From Mucilaginibacter sp. (lineage in GTDB: Bacteria > Bacteroidota > Bacteroidia > Sphingobacteriales > Sphingobacteriaceae), in assembly GCA_028288285.1 (NCBI GenBank), contig JAQBNZ010000156.1, positions 1-64,000 on the forward strand: a DNA stretch of 64,000 nucleotides, written 5' to 3'. Numbering within the stretch: the stretch's first letter is position 1; every line of letters starts with the position of its first letter. Shown here in pieces: positions 25,737-34,964 of the stretch. The notes beneath the pieces are model-generated. The model saw nothing but the letters and a program-made list of their open reading frames with translations, ran no database searches and had not been told where the DNA came from. The position numbers and the translations under genes were made by a program.

Positions 25737-25850
25737 ATGAATTTAATTACAAGGGCTAATAACATAGTGTTGCTTTTACTTGCGGCATATATACCTTTTG
25801 TTATAATTTATCTCGGCTTCATTTATTTAAGCACTTCAAGTGATTTATAA
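25737..25850 (+). CDS. Possible 37-residue membrane peptide
   Basis: An ATG-started frame of 37 codons: MNLITRANNIVLLLLAAYIP then FVIIYLGFIYLSTSSDL. It is almost all one hydrophobic helix of 20-25 residues. It begins one base after the wzx stop and ends 18 bp before the Wzy-like gene, so it fills the gap exactly. It could be a small membrane partner of the flippase or polymerase, or chance in AT-rich DNA. No family recognised. Confidence 0.4.
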   Translation: MNLITRANNIVLLLLAAYIPFVIIYLGFIYLSTSSDL

Positions 25851-25868
25851 TAATATAACAGATAACAG

Positions 25869-27203
25869 ATGATATTTCTATCTATAGCAATTTTCTCAGC
25901 ATTGTTAGCAGCTGGCTTGTACAATCGAACCTTATGTATACAGTTGTTTATAGTTATATTTATAATATTCCCGGATAGTATGCCCATGATAGGATTTTTT
26001 GGTCTTGGTTTAATAAAAGCTTCCACAATTTTGGTCTTTGCGTTAAATTGCTACAAAAATGGACCTAAACTAAGCTCTAATTACTTCTATATTTTAATTG
26101 TATTTACCATACTAATTTTACCATCTTATATGTTTGCCGAGAACTCTACGGGCATATATTTATACTTCTCACAATTTTTCGTTTCTACTTTTTTGCCCGG
26201 CATAACAATTTATAAATACATTAATGATACAAAGAATCTAAAGAGCGTGTATAAGGCCATATGCTTTTCTTTTTTTGTAATGTGTGGTTATGGTCTTTTT
26301 GAGTTGGTGGCAAATTATAACCCGCTTATAGAAAGCTTAAAGGCTTATTCAACCAAAAAAACCGTGTTTGAATATACCGGTGTTAGCCAAGTTAGGTTGG
26401 GCTTTTCAAGAAGAATCCAATCTACATCATGGCATCCAATTGCTTTCGGTGGCTATTTGTCACTCTTTATTCCAATTATACTTTCCCCACTTTTTGATAT
26501 TAACTCATCAATTATTCCAAATCCTCTAAAATCTTTTGCAAAAAATAAATCAATAATATTAATTCTTTTAGCATTAATGTTATTTAATTTATTTGTTTGC
26601 CTTTCACGTTCGGCATGGGTTGCTGGCATAGTTGCTTTAGCTTATATCATTTTCAGCCATCGTAAATATTTAATGTATCGTAAAAAGGAGTTAAAATATA
26701 TTGCGCTTTTTGTCATTTTACCTGTAGCAGGTTACGGTATATATTACATAGTTGATAAATTGTCACATGTGACCTATGGCGGTAGTTCTACAGATATGAG
26801 AGAAGTTCAGGCAAATTATGTTTATAACTTAGTTAAAAATGATTTAGCAATTGGTTTAGGCGACTCAGCAATATCTAATATATTAGCTAAAGGACTCAGT
26901 GGCCAAGCATTCGGGTTTGAAAGTACATTGATGGCTTTTCCAGTAAATCATGGTATAGTAGGATCTTTAGGCTATTTTTTATTATACCTGTCAACATTTG
27001 TGCTCCTAATACGCCCAAATAAAACAGTTTTCACAGCATTCTTTCATGCTACATTAATTACACATATAGCCTTTACAGTGCTAACCGGAGAAATGAAAAC
27101 AACAACAATGTTTTGGTTCTTATTTTCCATTTTCTATGCAGCACACATTGATCAACTAAAACCTAAAACGATTTTTATATTAAACAAGCAACCCGAAATT
27201 TAG
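25869..27203 (+). CDS. Wzy/O-antigen ligase-like membrane protein
   Basis: A 444-residue protein with roughly 10-12 hydrophobic helices. The loop between about 150 and 240 contains RLGFSRRIQSTSWHPIAFGG, and the segment LFVCLSRSAWVAGIVAL after it resembles the Wzy_C (O-antigen ligase/polymerase) domain, where Arg residues in periplasmic loops are functional. It should polymerise the flipped repeat units. Position between wzx and glycosyltransferases supports this. Wzy proteins vary so much that the assignment rests on topology and context. Confidence 0.8.
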   Translation: MIFLSIAIFSALLAAGLYNRTLCIQLFIVIFIIFPDSMPMIGFFGLGLIKASTILVFALNCYKNGPKLSSNYFYILIVFTILILPSYMFAENSTGIYLYFSQFFVSTFLPGITIYKYINDTKNLKSVYKAICFSFFVMCGYGLFELVANYNPLIESLKAYSTKKTVFEYTGVSQVRLGFSRRIQSTSWHPIAFGGYLSLFIPIILSPLFDINSSIIPNPLKSFAKNKSIILILLALMLFNLFVCLSRSAWVAGIVALAYIIFSHRKYLMYRKKELKYIALFVILPVAGYGIYYIVDKLSHVTYGGSSTDMREVQANYVYNLVKNDLAIGLGDSAISNILAKGLSGQAFGFESTLMAFPVNHGIVGSLGYFLLYLSTFVLLIRPNKTVFTAFFHATLITHIAFTVLTGEMKTTTMFWFLFSIFYAAHIDQLKPKTIFILNKQPEI

Positions 27204-27225
27204 AATGTTTTATCATGAATATACT

Positions 27226-28455
27226 ATGAAAATTGCGGTTTGGCATAACTTAAATAGCGGCGGGGGTAAAAGAGCCTTGTATGACCATATTAAAGGCTTA
27301 ATAAGCTTAGGTCATACTGTGGTGAGCTTTTGCCCGGATACTGCAGATCAAAGTTATTTACCTATTTCAACACTCACTGTAGAAAACATACTTCCATTAA
27401 AAAAAGCGATAAATAATAAGAAACGCTTTAAACTTTTTAACTCTTATAAATCCGCTTACGAAATTTTTGAGGCCGAATTAGCACATTGTAAAGCTTGTGC
27501 TGATATTATAAACAAAGGCGACTTCGATTTGCTTTTTGCTAATTCAAGTACTATATCTTATATTTCCCATATTGGCAGGTACGTTAAAATTCCTAAAGTA
27601 ATATACCTTGGGGAACCTAACAGGGGCTTATATGAAGCGGGGAAATACTTCATATGGAGAGCGCCTTCTAAAAATGGGAGTAATTTTATCTTCCATACTT
27701 TCAAAAAAGTATATCATTTATTTAAAATGTATTCATACAGCTTGATTGTAAGAGAAGAGCATAATTCAGCAATTACCTATGACAGGGTATTAGTAAATTC
27801 ATCCTTTTCAAGAGAAAGCGTTAAAAGAGCATATGGAATTGACTCTAAAGTTTGCTATTTAGGAATTGATACAGAAAAATTTCAATCGGTAAATATAGAA
27901 AAAAAGCCATACGTTATTGGTTTGGGATCCATAAGCAAGCCCAAAGGTATCGATCAAATTATTGATGCATTATCAAGAATTGACGAAAATATAAGGCCGG
28001 AATTAGTTTGGATAGGTAATACCAAAGTAGAAAATTATTACCAATATTTATTAGATTACAGTAAAAAGTTAAATGTTAAAGTTTGCTTTAAAACAAATAT
28101 ATCTGATACAGAACTTCTTAAAGACTTATCTGCAGCAAGTGCGTTGTTATATTTTCCACATTTAGAACCATTCGGCCTGGCCCCTTTAGAAGCCAATTCA
28201 TGTGGAACTACAGTAGTAGCGATTAAGGAAGGCGGCTTAAGAGAAACGATTATAGAGGGAGTTAATGGATTTTTAGTTGATGACTTTAATCCCGATAAAA
28301 TTGCTAATTCTCTAAAACCCATTATAGCTAATTTAGAATATGCCAAACTATTAGGAGATAAAGGTAGAGATCATATCGTAAAAAATTGGTCTCTAAGTTC
28401 CGGCATTAAAAACTTGGAAAAACATATGGTTGAAGTCGTTAACAACAGTGTGTAA
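27226..28455 (+). CDS. GT4-family glycosyltransferase
   Basis: About 409 residues from the ATG at 27226 (MKIAVWHNLNSGGGKRALYD), which matches a GT-B N-terminus with its Gly-rich loop; an earlier ATG at 27205 would add seven residues. The C-terminal domain has GLGSISKPKGIDQIIDAL and EPFGLAPLEANSCGTTVVAI followed by GGLRETI, the E-x7-E nucleotide-sugar site of GT4 enzymes. It acts on the cytoplasmic face of the inner membrane. It lies within the plus-strand EPS operon, 22 bp after the Wzy-like gene. Sugar and linkage are unknown. Confidence 0.87.
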   Translation: MKIAVWHNLNSGGGKRALYDHIKGLISLGHTVVSFCPDTADQSYLPISTLTVENILPLKKAINNKKRFKLFNSYKSAYEIFEAELAHCKACADIINKGDFDLLFANSSTISYISHIGRYVKIPKVIYLGEPNRGLYEAGKYFIWRAPSKNGSNFIFHTFKKVYHLFKMYSYSLIVREEHNSAITYDRVLVNSSFSRESVKRAYGIDSKVCYLGIDTEKFQSVNIEKKPYVIGLGSISKPKGIDQIIDALSRIDENIRPELVWIGNTKVENYYQYLLDYSKKLNVKVCFKTNISDTELLKDLSAASALLYFPHLEPFGLAPLEANSCGTTVVAIKEGGLRETIIEGVNGFLVDDFNPDKIANSLKPIIANLEYAKLLGDKGRDHIVKNWSLSSGIKNLEKHMVEVVNNSV

Positions 28456-28480
28456 ATATTTACATCTCTAAGCAAAATCA

Positions 28481-29407
28481 ATGCAATTTTCAATCGCTAT
28501 ACCGGCTTACAAGAGTACATTTTTAAAAGAATGTATAGAAAGTGTCCTTAAGCAAACCTTTACAAATTTTGAACTTATTATAGTTAATGATTGCTCGCCA
28601 CAGCCCATTGATGAAATTGTAAGTCAGTTTACAGATAGCAGAATAACCTATTATAAAAACGAAGAAAATATAGGGGCCGAAAACCTGGTTATTAATTGGA
28701 ATAATAGCTTAAAAAAAGCCACTGGTGAGTTTTTTATTATGATGGGTGATGATGATACGATGCATCCGGAATATCTGGAAGAGTTTAAAAAGTTAATTGA
28801 TAAGTACCCACAATTGGACGTTTACCATTGCCGGTCTGTAATTATCAATGACCAATCTGTACCTATAGCCTTAACCCCATCATGGCCGGAATTTGAATCC
28901 GTATATGATAATATACTGCACAGAATAACAACCAAGAGATTGCAGTATATCTCAGACTTTGTTTACCGTACTTGTATGCTGAAAAAAAATGGGGGGTTTT
29001 ATAATTTGCCCCTTGCCTGGGCATCAGATGATATATCTGCTTACATCGCTTGCGGAGATAAAGGAATAGCACATACCAACAGGCCTGTATTTAATTACCG
29101 CCAAAACAATCAAACCATTTCATCAACTGGCAATTATTATAAAAAAATAGAGGCAATTGCCAAAAGCGAAAATTGGTTTAATAATCTCATGGCCACCCCT
29201 CCCGCCAATCATTACGATAAAATTATTTATGAACAATTAAAATCAAAGATACCTGAACATATTAAGGCCCATAAAATAGCATTAATGAGTTCATCATTTA
29301 AAAAAGATCTTATTAAAAACCTGATCTATTTTTTAAGAAAGCGCTCACTGTATAAAATAGGTTTTACTGAAATAATAAAATCATTGATTAAAACAGTAAA
29401 ATTCTAA
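28481..29407 (+). CDS. GT2-family glycosyltransferase
   Basis: A 308-residue GT-A-fold enzyme. It starts MQFSIAIPAYKSTFLKECIE, has VNDCSPQ in the nucleotide pocket and MMGDDDTMHPEY as the metal-binding DxD-type motif at about residue 90. The second half has ASDDISAYIACGD and then a basic helical tail. It should add one sugar to the lipid-linked intermediate. It follows the GT4 gene by 25 bp and runs 2 bp into the next gene, so it is in the operon. Confidence 0.88.
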   Translation: MQFSIAIPAYKSTFLKECIESVLKQTFTNFELIIVNDCSPQPIDEIVSQFTDSRITYYKNEENIGAENLVINWNNSLKKATGEFFIMMGDDDTMHPEYLEEFKKLIDKYPQLDVYHCRSVIINDQSVPIALTPSWPEFESVYDNILHRITTKRLQYISDFVYRTCMLKKNGGFYNLPLAWASDDISAYIACGDKGIAHTNRPVFNYRQNNQTISSTGNYYKKIEAIAKSENWFNNLMATPPANHYDKIIYEQLKSKIPEHIKAHKIALMSSSFKKDLIKNLIYFLRKRSLYKIGFTEIIKSLIKTVKF

Positions 29408-29409
29408 CG

Positions 29410-30582
29410 ATGCGTGTAGCCTATATAACTTATCCTTTTTTTTTAGATTTTTCTATTGAATACATTAATGAATTAAAAAAAGCAGTTCAGCTTGATGTAT
29501 ATATTGTTTTAACAAGAATACACTTAAAATCAACAATTTTAAATGCATCAAAATACAATTTTCAAACAGGCGAGTTAGTTTCACTGGAGAGACTTGAAAA
29601 TATTTTAGAAAATTACAACTTAATTAAACAGTATGCGAACGGTTGTAATTCATTCAATTTTATTTTATTCCCTGATAAAAGTTTAAGCTTAGCTTCTGTT
29701 ATAACAAGCAAAAAATTCGCTAAAATAATCAACGGTAGTAAGCCGGCTATTATTCACTTTGATGATACTATAACACATTTTCTGGGTTTAAAACTGTTTT
29801 TAAAAGGCAGTAATATTTTAACAAACATACACGATCCTGAACCTCATTCAAATGCTAAGGACTGGCGGCGCGACCTTACACGCAAAGTGCTTTTTCCTAA
29901 AATGAAGTCGTTCATCCTTTTTTCGGAATTTAGCACAAACAGATTTATTGAAATTTACAAACCCAGGCAAAAGGTGCATACACTTTCGCTTGTACCATAT
30001 AATTTTTACACTAAGCTTAACCCAAAAGAAATTTACAACAATATTAAGCCCAATGATTTTGTGGTTCTTTTTTTTGGCAGGATATCAAAGTATAAAGGAA
30101 TTAATCAGTTATTTAATTCATTCAACAATTTATATCAAAAACTACCAAACCTAAAGGTAATTATTGCCGGTAAGGGCAGTATAGAATATGATTTTCCTGA
30201 AAATTTAAAAAATGAGATTGATAAGCGGTTAATAATTATAAACAGGTTTATTACTAATGAAGAATTAGTACAACTAATGCAGATAACAAACATAGTTGTA
30301 TGCCCCTATTTGGATGCTACACAAAGCGGGGTAGTGATGACGGCATTTGCGTTTCAAAAAAAGGTCATAGCTACCCGCGTTGGTGGGTTACATGAACCTA
30401 TTATTGAAAATAAAAACGGATTTACCTATTCATTAGATAATGAGAATGGGTTAGATACAATAATTGAAAACCTGGTAAATAACAAAACAGGTACACAAGA
30501 ATTTATTTTAAAACAAGAATACCAATCTCATTTTAACACAAAAAAACTAATAGAGATTTATAGGCAACTGATTGAAAATTAA
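29410..30582 (+). CDS. GT4-family glycosyltransferase
   Basis: A 390-residue GT-B protein. The N-terminal half is divergent (MRVAYITYPFFLDFSIEYIN). The C-terminal half has VLFFGRISKYKGINQLFNSF, IIAGKGS and a region TQSGVVMTAFAFQKKVIATR with GGLHEPI, as in GT4 enzymes, although the first Glu of the E-x7-E pair is not obvious. It starts 2 bp after the GT2 gene and is therefore translationally close. Sugar unknown. Confidence 0.84.
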   Translation: MRVAYITYPFFLDFSIEYINELKKAVQLDVYIVLTRIHLKSTILNASKYNFQTGELVSLERLENILENYNLIKQYANGCNSFNFILFPDKSLSLASVITSKKFAKIINGSKPAIIHFDDTITHFLGLKLFLKGSNILTNIHDPEPHSNAKDWRRDLTRKVLFPKMKSFILFSEFSTNRFIEIYKPRQKVHTLSLVPYNFYTKLNPKEIYNNIKPNDFVVLFFGRISKYKGINQLFNSFNNLYQKLPNLKVIIAGKGSIEYDFPENLKNEIDKRLIIINRFITNEELVQLMQITNIVVCPYLDATQSGVVMTAFAFQKKVIATRVGGLHEPIIENKNGFTYSLDNENGLDTIIENLVNNKTGTQEFILKQEYQSHFNTKKLIEIYRQLIEN

Positions 30583-30591
30583 TTAAAACCA

Positions 30592-31686
30592 ATGAAAAAA
30601 AATATTTTATTTGTTATGACAGGCATGCCCGTAGGTGGTGCCGAAAAGTTTGTAATTTCATTAGCTAATTCATTAATTATTGATCTGTTTAACTTAACTA
30701 TTATAAGTTTAAGTAATACAAACCCTTTAGCGCAAGAGCTTAATAAAAACATTGATTTTATAACAATACCCCGAAAAGGAAAGTTTGATACACAACCTCT
30801 ATTATCACTCAGAAAGATAATTAACGAAGTAAAGTTTGATAAAATTATTTGCGTTGGCCCGTTCACGTTTTTCTTTACCTGTGTTGCCACCTTATTTAAT
30901 TATCAGCCAAAGATCATATCTTATCATACCACAATTCCTTTAAACAAAAAAACAGATGTATTATATCGCATATATTTTAGGTTTTTGCGTAAAAAAGACC
31001 AAATAATAACCGTTTCAAAAAACCAGGCAAAATATACTGCTAATAGATATAAGATACCAACAGAAGTATTTACAACCATTTATAACGGAATAGATATTAG
31101 TCATTGGAAACTTGCCCCTAATACATTTTCCAAACAAGGTTTAAGAGAAGAATATGGTTTACCAGCCAACTCAAAAGTGATTATTTTAACGGCAAGTTTA
31201 AGGCCCGAAAAAAACCATGAAGGAGCAATAAGATCATTAAGTATTCTTCACAACAAGTATAACTTCAAAGCTTATTTGCTGATAGTAGGCGGCGGGCTCA
31301 TGTTAACTAATTTAGAAGCCCTGGCCGCAGAACTTGGTTTAGAGGAATACGTAAAGTTTGCCGGCCATCAAACCGATGTAAGGCCTTTTTATTGGATAAG
31401 CGACCTATTCACATTGTGCTCACAGCGTGTTGAAACTTTTTCTATAGCAGCATTAGAGGCTATGGCCTGTGGCTTACCCGCTGTGCTAACCAACATTGGT
31501 GGCGCAAACGAAATGATAGTTGAAGGGACAAGTGGCTTGTTATGCATAGCAACCGAAGATGATATAAGCGACAAGTGGTATAAGGCTTTTAATATTACTT
31601 TTAATGCAGAAGCAATTAGCGCCAACATACACCAAAATTACAGCCACATAAATATGGCTAAGAAGTATAAAAATATATTTATATAA
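30592..31686 (+). CDS. GT4-family glycosyltransferase
   Basis: A 364-residue GT-B protein with an N-terminal PVGGAEKFVISLANSL (Gly-rich acceptor loop), TASLRPEKNHEGAIRSL at about 200 and ETFSIAALEAMACGLPAVLT followed by GGANEMI, the E-x7-E site. It is a retaining GT4 enzyme by family. Nine bp separate it from the previous gene. A 158-bp gap follows, which is long for this operon and contains a small open frame. Confidence 0.9.
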   Translation: MKKNILFVMTGMPVGGAEKFVISLANSLIIDLFNLTIISLSNTNPLAQELNKNIDFITIPRKGKFDTQPLLSLRKIINEVKFDKIICVGPFTFFFTCVATLFNYQPKIISYHTTIPLNKKTDVLYRIYFRFLRKKDQIITVSKNQAKYTANRYKIPTEVFTTIYNGIDISHWKLAPNTFSKQGLREEYGLPANSKVIILTASLRPEKNHEGAIRSLSILHNKYNFKAYLLIVGGGLMLTNLEALAAELGLEEYVKFAGHQTDVRPFYWISDLFTLCSQRVETFSIAALEAMACGLPAVLTNIGGANEMIVEGTSGLLCIATEDDISDKWYKAFNITFNAEAISANIHQNYSHINMAKKYKNIFI

Positions 31687-31707
31687 ATTCTAAAATTTAA
31701 TTAGGCA

Positions 31708-31824
31708 ATGATCTCAGAGATAGTTTCAAAGAAAGTACTTACAGCAGTTGAAACTTTCAACTATCGGAGCTACAGTCTTAACTTACATGATTTTTTTACT
31801 GAAATTATAGTAACCAAAGTTTAA
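31708..31824 (+). other. Small open frame filling an intra-operon gap
   Basis: A 38-codon ATG-started frame (MISEIVSKKVLTAVETFNYR, then SYSLNLHDFFTEIIVTKV) between two glycosyltransferase genes, ending 20 bp before the next ATG. It may be a tiny gene, a remnant, or chance. The DNA also holds an inverted pair GTTTCAA/TTGAAAC. No family recognised. Confidence 0.25.
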
Positions 31825-31844
31825 ATTAACACATTAATTGCCTT

Positions 31845-32936
31845 ATGGATAAAATCACTAAAGAGCTATCTTCCAAGATTTTAACACTTGGCGCCGATCC
31901 TAAAAATCACCGTGGTGGTATAGGTGCTGTAATTGAGTTGTATACCACTTTTTTTGAAGATTTTAATTTCATTCCTACTTATCGGCCTTACGGAAATAAT
32001 ATAAAAAAAAGTATATTCTTTGTAAAACAAACATTTGCTTTAATTAAAGAATTAAATTCAAATAAAAATATACAAATAGTACATATTCACGGTTCGCATA
32101 GCGGTAGCTTCTATAGAAAGCTAATTTCTTTTTTTATTGCAAAAAAAGTGTTTTGTAAAACCGTCATATATCATTTACACTCCTCATCTTTTGATCTGTT
32201 CTACATGAGGTCCGGAGGATTTTCAAAAAAACTTATTAACTATGTTATTAATAATTCTGATAAAATAGTTTGCCTATCGCCTTGGTGGAAAAACTTTTAT
32301 AGCACCAACTTTAATTGCAAAGCAATAGAAATTATAAATAATGTAGTTAATGAACCTCTGGAGATTAACTCATTACATACCGAGCCAATAAATTATCCGC
32401 TAAATTTTTTGTTTTTAGGCCGTATAGGCGACCGCAAAGGTATTTTTGATTTTATAGATATAGTTTGCAAAGAAAAAGCAAGTCTGTTAGGCCGTTTTAA
32501 GCTCTATATTGGTGGCGATGGTGAAATTGAACGATTGAATAAGGTTATAAATGAAAACCACCTCGGGGATATAGTTGAATATATTGGTTGGGTTACTAAT
32601 AAAGAAAAACACCAATATTTAAAAAAATCACACGTGTATGTATTGCCCTCATATAATGAAGGCTTGCCAATTTCTATATTAGAAGCTATGTCATACGGCC
32701 TACCAATATTATCTACTGATATTGGCGGCATACCCGAAGTTTTAGAAAACGGAGTAAACGGTTTTATCTTTAAGCCTGGTGATAAAGCAGCTTTGGAGCA
32801 TTCGGTTAAATATTTATTAGACGATCCAGAAAAGCTTATTGAACTTGGTAAGGGGTCGCTTGGTAAAATTAAACCTTATTTGCCTAATGCGGTAGCTACA
32901 CAGCTGATTGAACTTTATGAACCTTTACTTAAATAA
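31845..32936 (+). CDS. GT4-family glycosyltransferase
   Basis: A 363-residue GT-B protein. The N-terminal part has RGGIGAVIELYTTFF and HIHGSHSGSFYRKLISFF; the C-terminal part has FLFLGRIGDRKGIFDFIDIV and SYNEGLPISILEAMSYGLPI followed by GGIPEVL, giving the E-x7-E motif. It is a typical exopolysaccharide GT4 enzyme acting on lipid-linked intermediates. The ATG at 31845 follows a 158-bp gap. Confidence 0.9.
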   Translation: MDKITKELSSKILTLGADPKNHRGGIGAVIELYTTFFEDFNFIPTYRPYGNNIKKSIFFVKQTFALIKELNSNKNIQIVHIHGSHSGSFYRKLISFFIAKKVFCKTVIYHLHSSSFDLFYMRSGGFSKKLINYVINNSDKIVCLSPWWKNFYSTNFNCKAIEIINNVVNEPLEINSLHTEPINYPLNFLFLGRIGDRKGIFDFIDIVCKEKASLLGRFKLYIGGDGEIERLNKVINENHLGDIVEYIGWVTNKEKHQYLKKSHVYVLPSYNEGLPISILEAMSYGLPILSTDIGGIPEVLENGVNGFIFKPGDKAALEHSVKYLLDDPEKLIELGKGSLGKIKPYLPNAVATQLIELYEPLLK

Positions 32937-33002
32937 TAATATTCACAATTGAATCCATCCCGATTTCATCTAGTTGCGGATCAAGTCTACAAACATATTA
33001 CA

Positions 33003-34937
33003 ATGGATCTATCAAAAATTAAATGGTTATACAACAGGTTTAAAATAATGAGTCGCGGAGAGGTAGTGTTTCGGGCTGGCCAGGCCATTCAGAAATATAA
33101 AGAAAAAACGTTTCCAAAGGTACCGGTACATAAGTCGTTCGCAGCAGTACCATTTTTTTTTGATCCCACGGATGCCCTGGCTTTCCCATCTCCCGACTTA
33201 TCTGTATACCACTTCTTCGGACTTAGCTTAGATATAGAAAGCTCTATAGATTTTCATAAAGATATATTTTCTGGCAAATCTTTCCCTCTTGTTTTCTCAA
33301 AAAGTATTGACACCCGTACAAGTAAGTTCGGTGATGCAAAGGTAGTTTGGGAAATTAACCGGTTGCAGTTCCTGTTACCTATTCTGCTAGAGTACCGCAA
33401 AACTGGTAATAGCCAGCATTTAAGCCGATTCGTATCTATTATGACCGACTGGGATTCTCAAAATCCTTATATGATAGGTGTAAATTGGTACAGTAATATA
33501 GAAGTTAACGTTCGCCTCATTAATTGGTACTGGTGTTGGATATTATTGGACAATGACCCTGTGTGGCAATCCAACACACAATATCAACAATTCAAAAATG
33601 AGGTTTGGATACCGCTTATTTATAAACATTGTGTTTACAGTAACAATAACCCTTCATACTATTCTTCTGCTAATAATCATTTAATATCAGAATATGCGGG
33701 GTTATTTGTTGCCTCAACCTTATGGCACTTTCCTGAAAGTAAACAATGGCAGCATCATTCTCTAAAAGGACTCGAGAAAGAAATTATTTTACAACATTCA
33801 ACAAATGGCATAAATAAGGAAGAGGCTGCTGAATATATACAATTCATTACCGATTTTTTTTTGGTGCCATATGTGATTTCACAGCATCAAAATATATCGT
33901 TCTCAAAAAATTACACAGACACGTTAACCAACATTTGTAAATACATTTATAATTTTATTGATGCAAAGGGTAATTATCCCAAGTATGGCGACGATGATGA
34001 TGGTAAAATAATTGTACCAAGCTGTAATACACATGATAACAACTTTTTATCAATACTTAACACAGCAGTTGTATTATTAAAGAGGCCCGAATTTAAATTG
34101 CCCGGAAATACTTGGGATATTAAATCGGCATTATTAACTGCACATATAAACGGCACCCAAAAATGGGGTGCTATACAACCACTGTCGCGGAAAGACGCTT
34201 CGGTGTTTTATGAAAAAGAAGGGCATTTTTTCTTTCGTAAAACAACCCAGCAGGGCGAAATCTACTTTCACTTTGATGCCGCATCTTTAGGCTTTTTGTC
34301 ATTAGCTGCGCATGGGCATGCCGATGCATTATCAGTTATATTAAATGTAGATGGCTGTGCTTTTTTAGTGGACCCGGGTACTTATACTTACTATCAAAAC
34401 AAAGAGTGGCGAAAATATTTTGTTAACACCAGTGTGCATAATACTGTTTCATTTGACCAAATAAATCAAGCAAACCATGTAGGTGCTATGATGTGGCTTG
34501 ATCATTTTACATGTAAATTAGAAACCTTACAAAAAAATAATGATAAAGAAATAGTAAGTGCTTCTCATGACGGGTACAAAAGAATTGGTGCAAAACACTC
34601 GCGTACAATTGAGTTTAACCGTTTAAAAAACACAATTGTAATAAAAGATGAAATTGAGGCAGCCGATAAAGTGAATAATGCGATCCTTCACTGGCATTTG
34701 CACCCGTTAGTTAACATTGCACCAGGTAGCAATAAAAATGAATTTGTATTGAGCCATCCAGAAACAAACAGAAAAGTAATCTTAAACCTACCTAACAATA
34801 CAAACGAGATTGTGATACAAGATGGATGGTATTCAGATAGCTTTTTAAAAAAAGCATCTTGTAAAATATTTGACTGTTTTTTTAATATCACAAACCGTGA
34901 AGTTGTTTTACAAACAACTATAAAAATAATCGATTAA
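33003..34937 (+). CDS. Heparinase II/III-family polysaccharide lyase-like protein
   Basis: About 644 residues from the ATG at 33003; the frame is open to a TTG at 32949. The N-terminal alpha/alpha-toroid part includes the conserved SANNHLISEYAGL. The C-terminal Hepar_II_III domain has LAAHGHADALSVIL (His437, His439) and VDPGTYTYYQ, then FVNTSVHNTVSFD. Enzymes of this family cleave uronic-acid polymers by beta-elimination. There is no signal peptide, which is common for versions in EPS operons; whether it is cytoplasmic is unclear. It probably trims or quality-controls the polymer. Confidence 0.85.
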   Translation: MDLSKIKWLYNRFKIMSRGEVVFRAGQAIQKYKEKTFPKVPVHKSFAAVPFFFDPTDALAFPSPDLSVYHFFGLSLDIESSIDFHKDIFSGKSFPLVFSKSIDTRTSKFGDAKVVWEINRLQFLLPILLEYRKTGNSQHLSRFVSIMTDWDSQNPYMIGVNWYSNIEVNVRLINWYWCWILLDNDPVWQSNTQYQQFKNEVWIPLIYKHCVYSNNNPSYYSSANNHLISEYAGLFVASTLWHFPESKQWQHHSLKGLEKEIILQHSTNGINKEEAAEYIQFITDFFLVPYVISQHQNISFSKNYTDTLTNICKYIYNFIDAKGNYPKYGDDDDGKIIVPSCNTHDNNFLSILNTAVVLLKRPEFKLPGNTWDIKSALLTAHINGTQKWGAIQPLSRKDASVFYEKEGHFFFRKTTQQGEIYFHFDAASLGFLSLAAHGHADALSVILNVDGCAFLVDPGTYTYYQNKEWRKYFVNTSVHNTVSFDQINQANHVGAMMWLDHFTCKLETLQKNNDKEIVSASHDGYKRIGAKHSRTIEFNRLKNTIVIKDEIEAADKVNNAILHWHLHPLVNIAPGSNKNEFVLSHPETNRKVILNLPNNTNEIVIQDGWYSDSFLKKASCKIFDCFFNITNREVVLQTTIKIID

Positions 34938-34964
34938 AAATATTTATTGACTTAAAGTGAATTA

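Noticed and set aside
32949-33002. TTG extension of the heparinase-like gene
   Set aside because: The ATG at 33003 gives MDLSKIKWLYNRFKIMSRGE, a usual opening for this group; the extension adds nothing recognisable.
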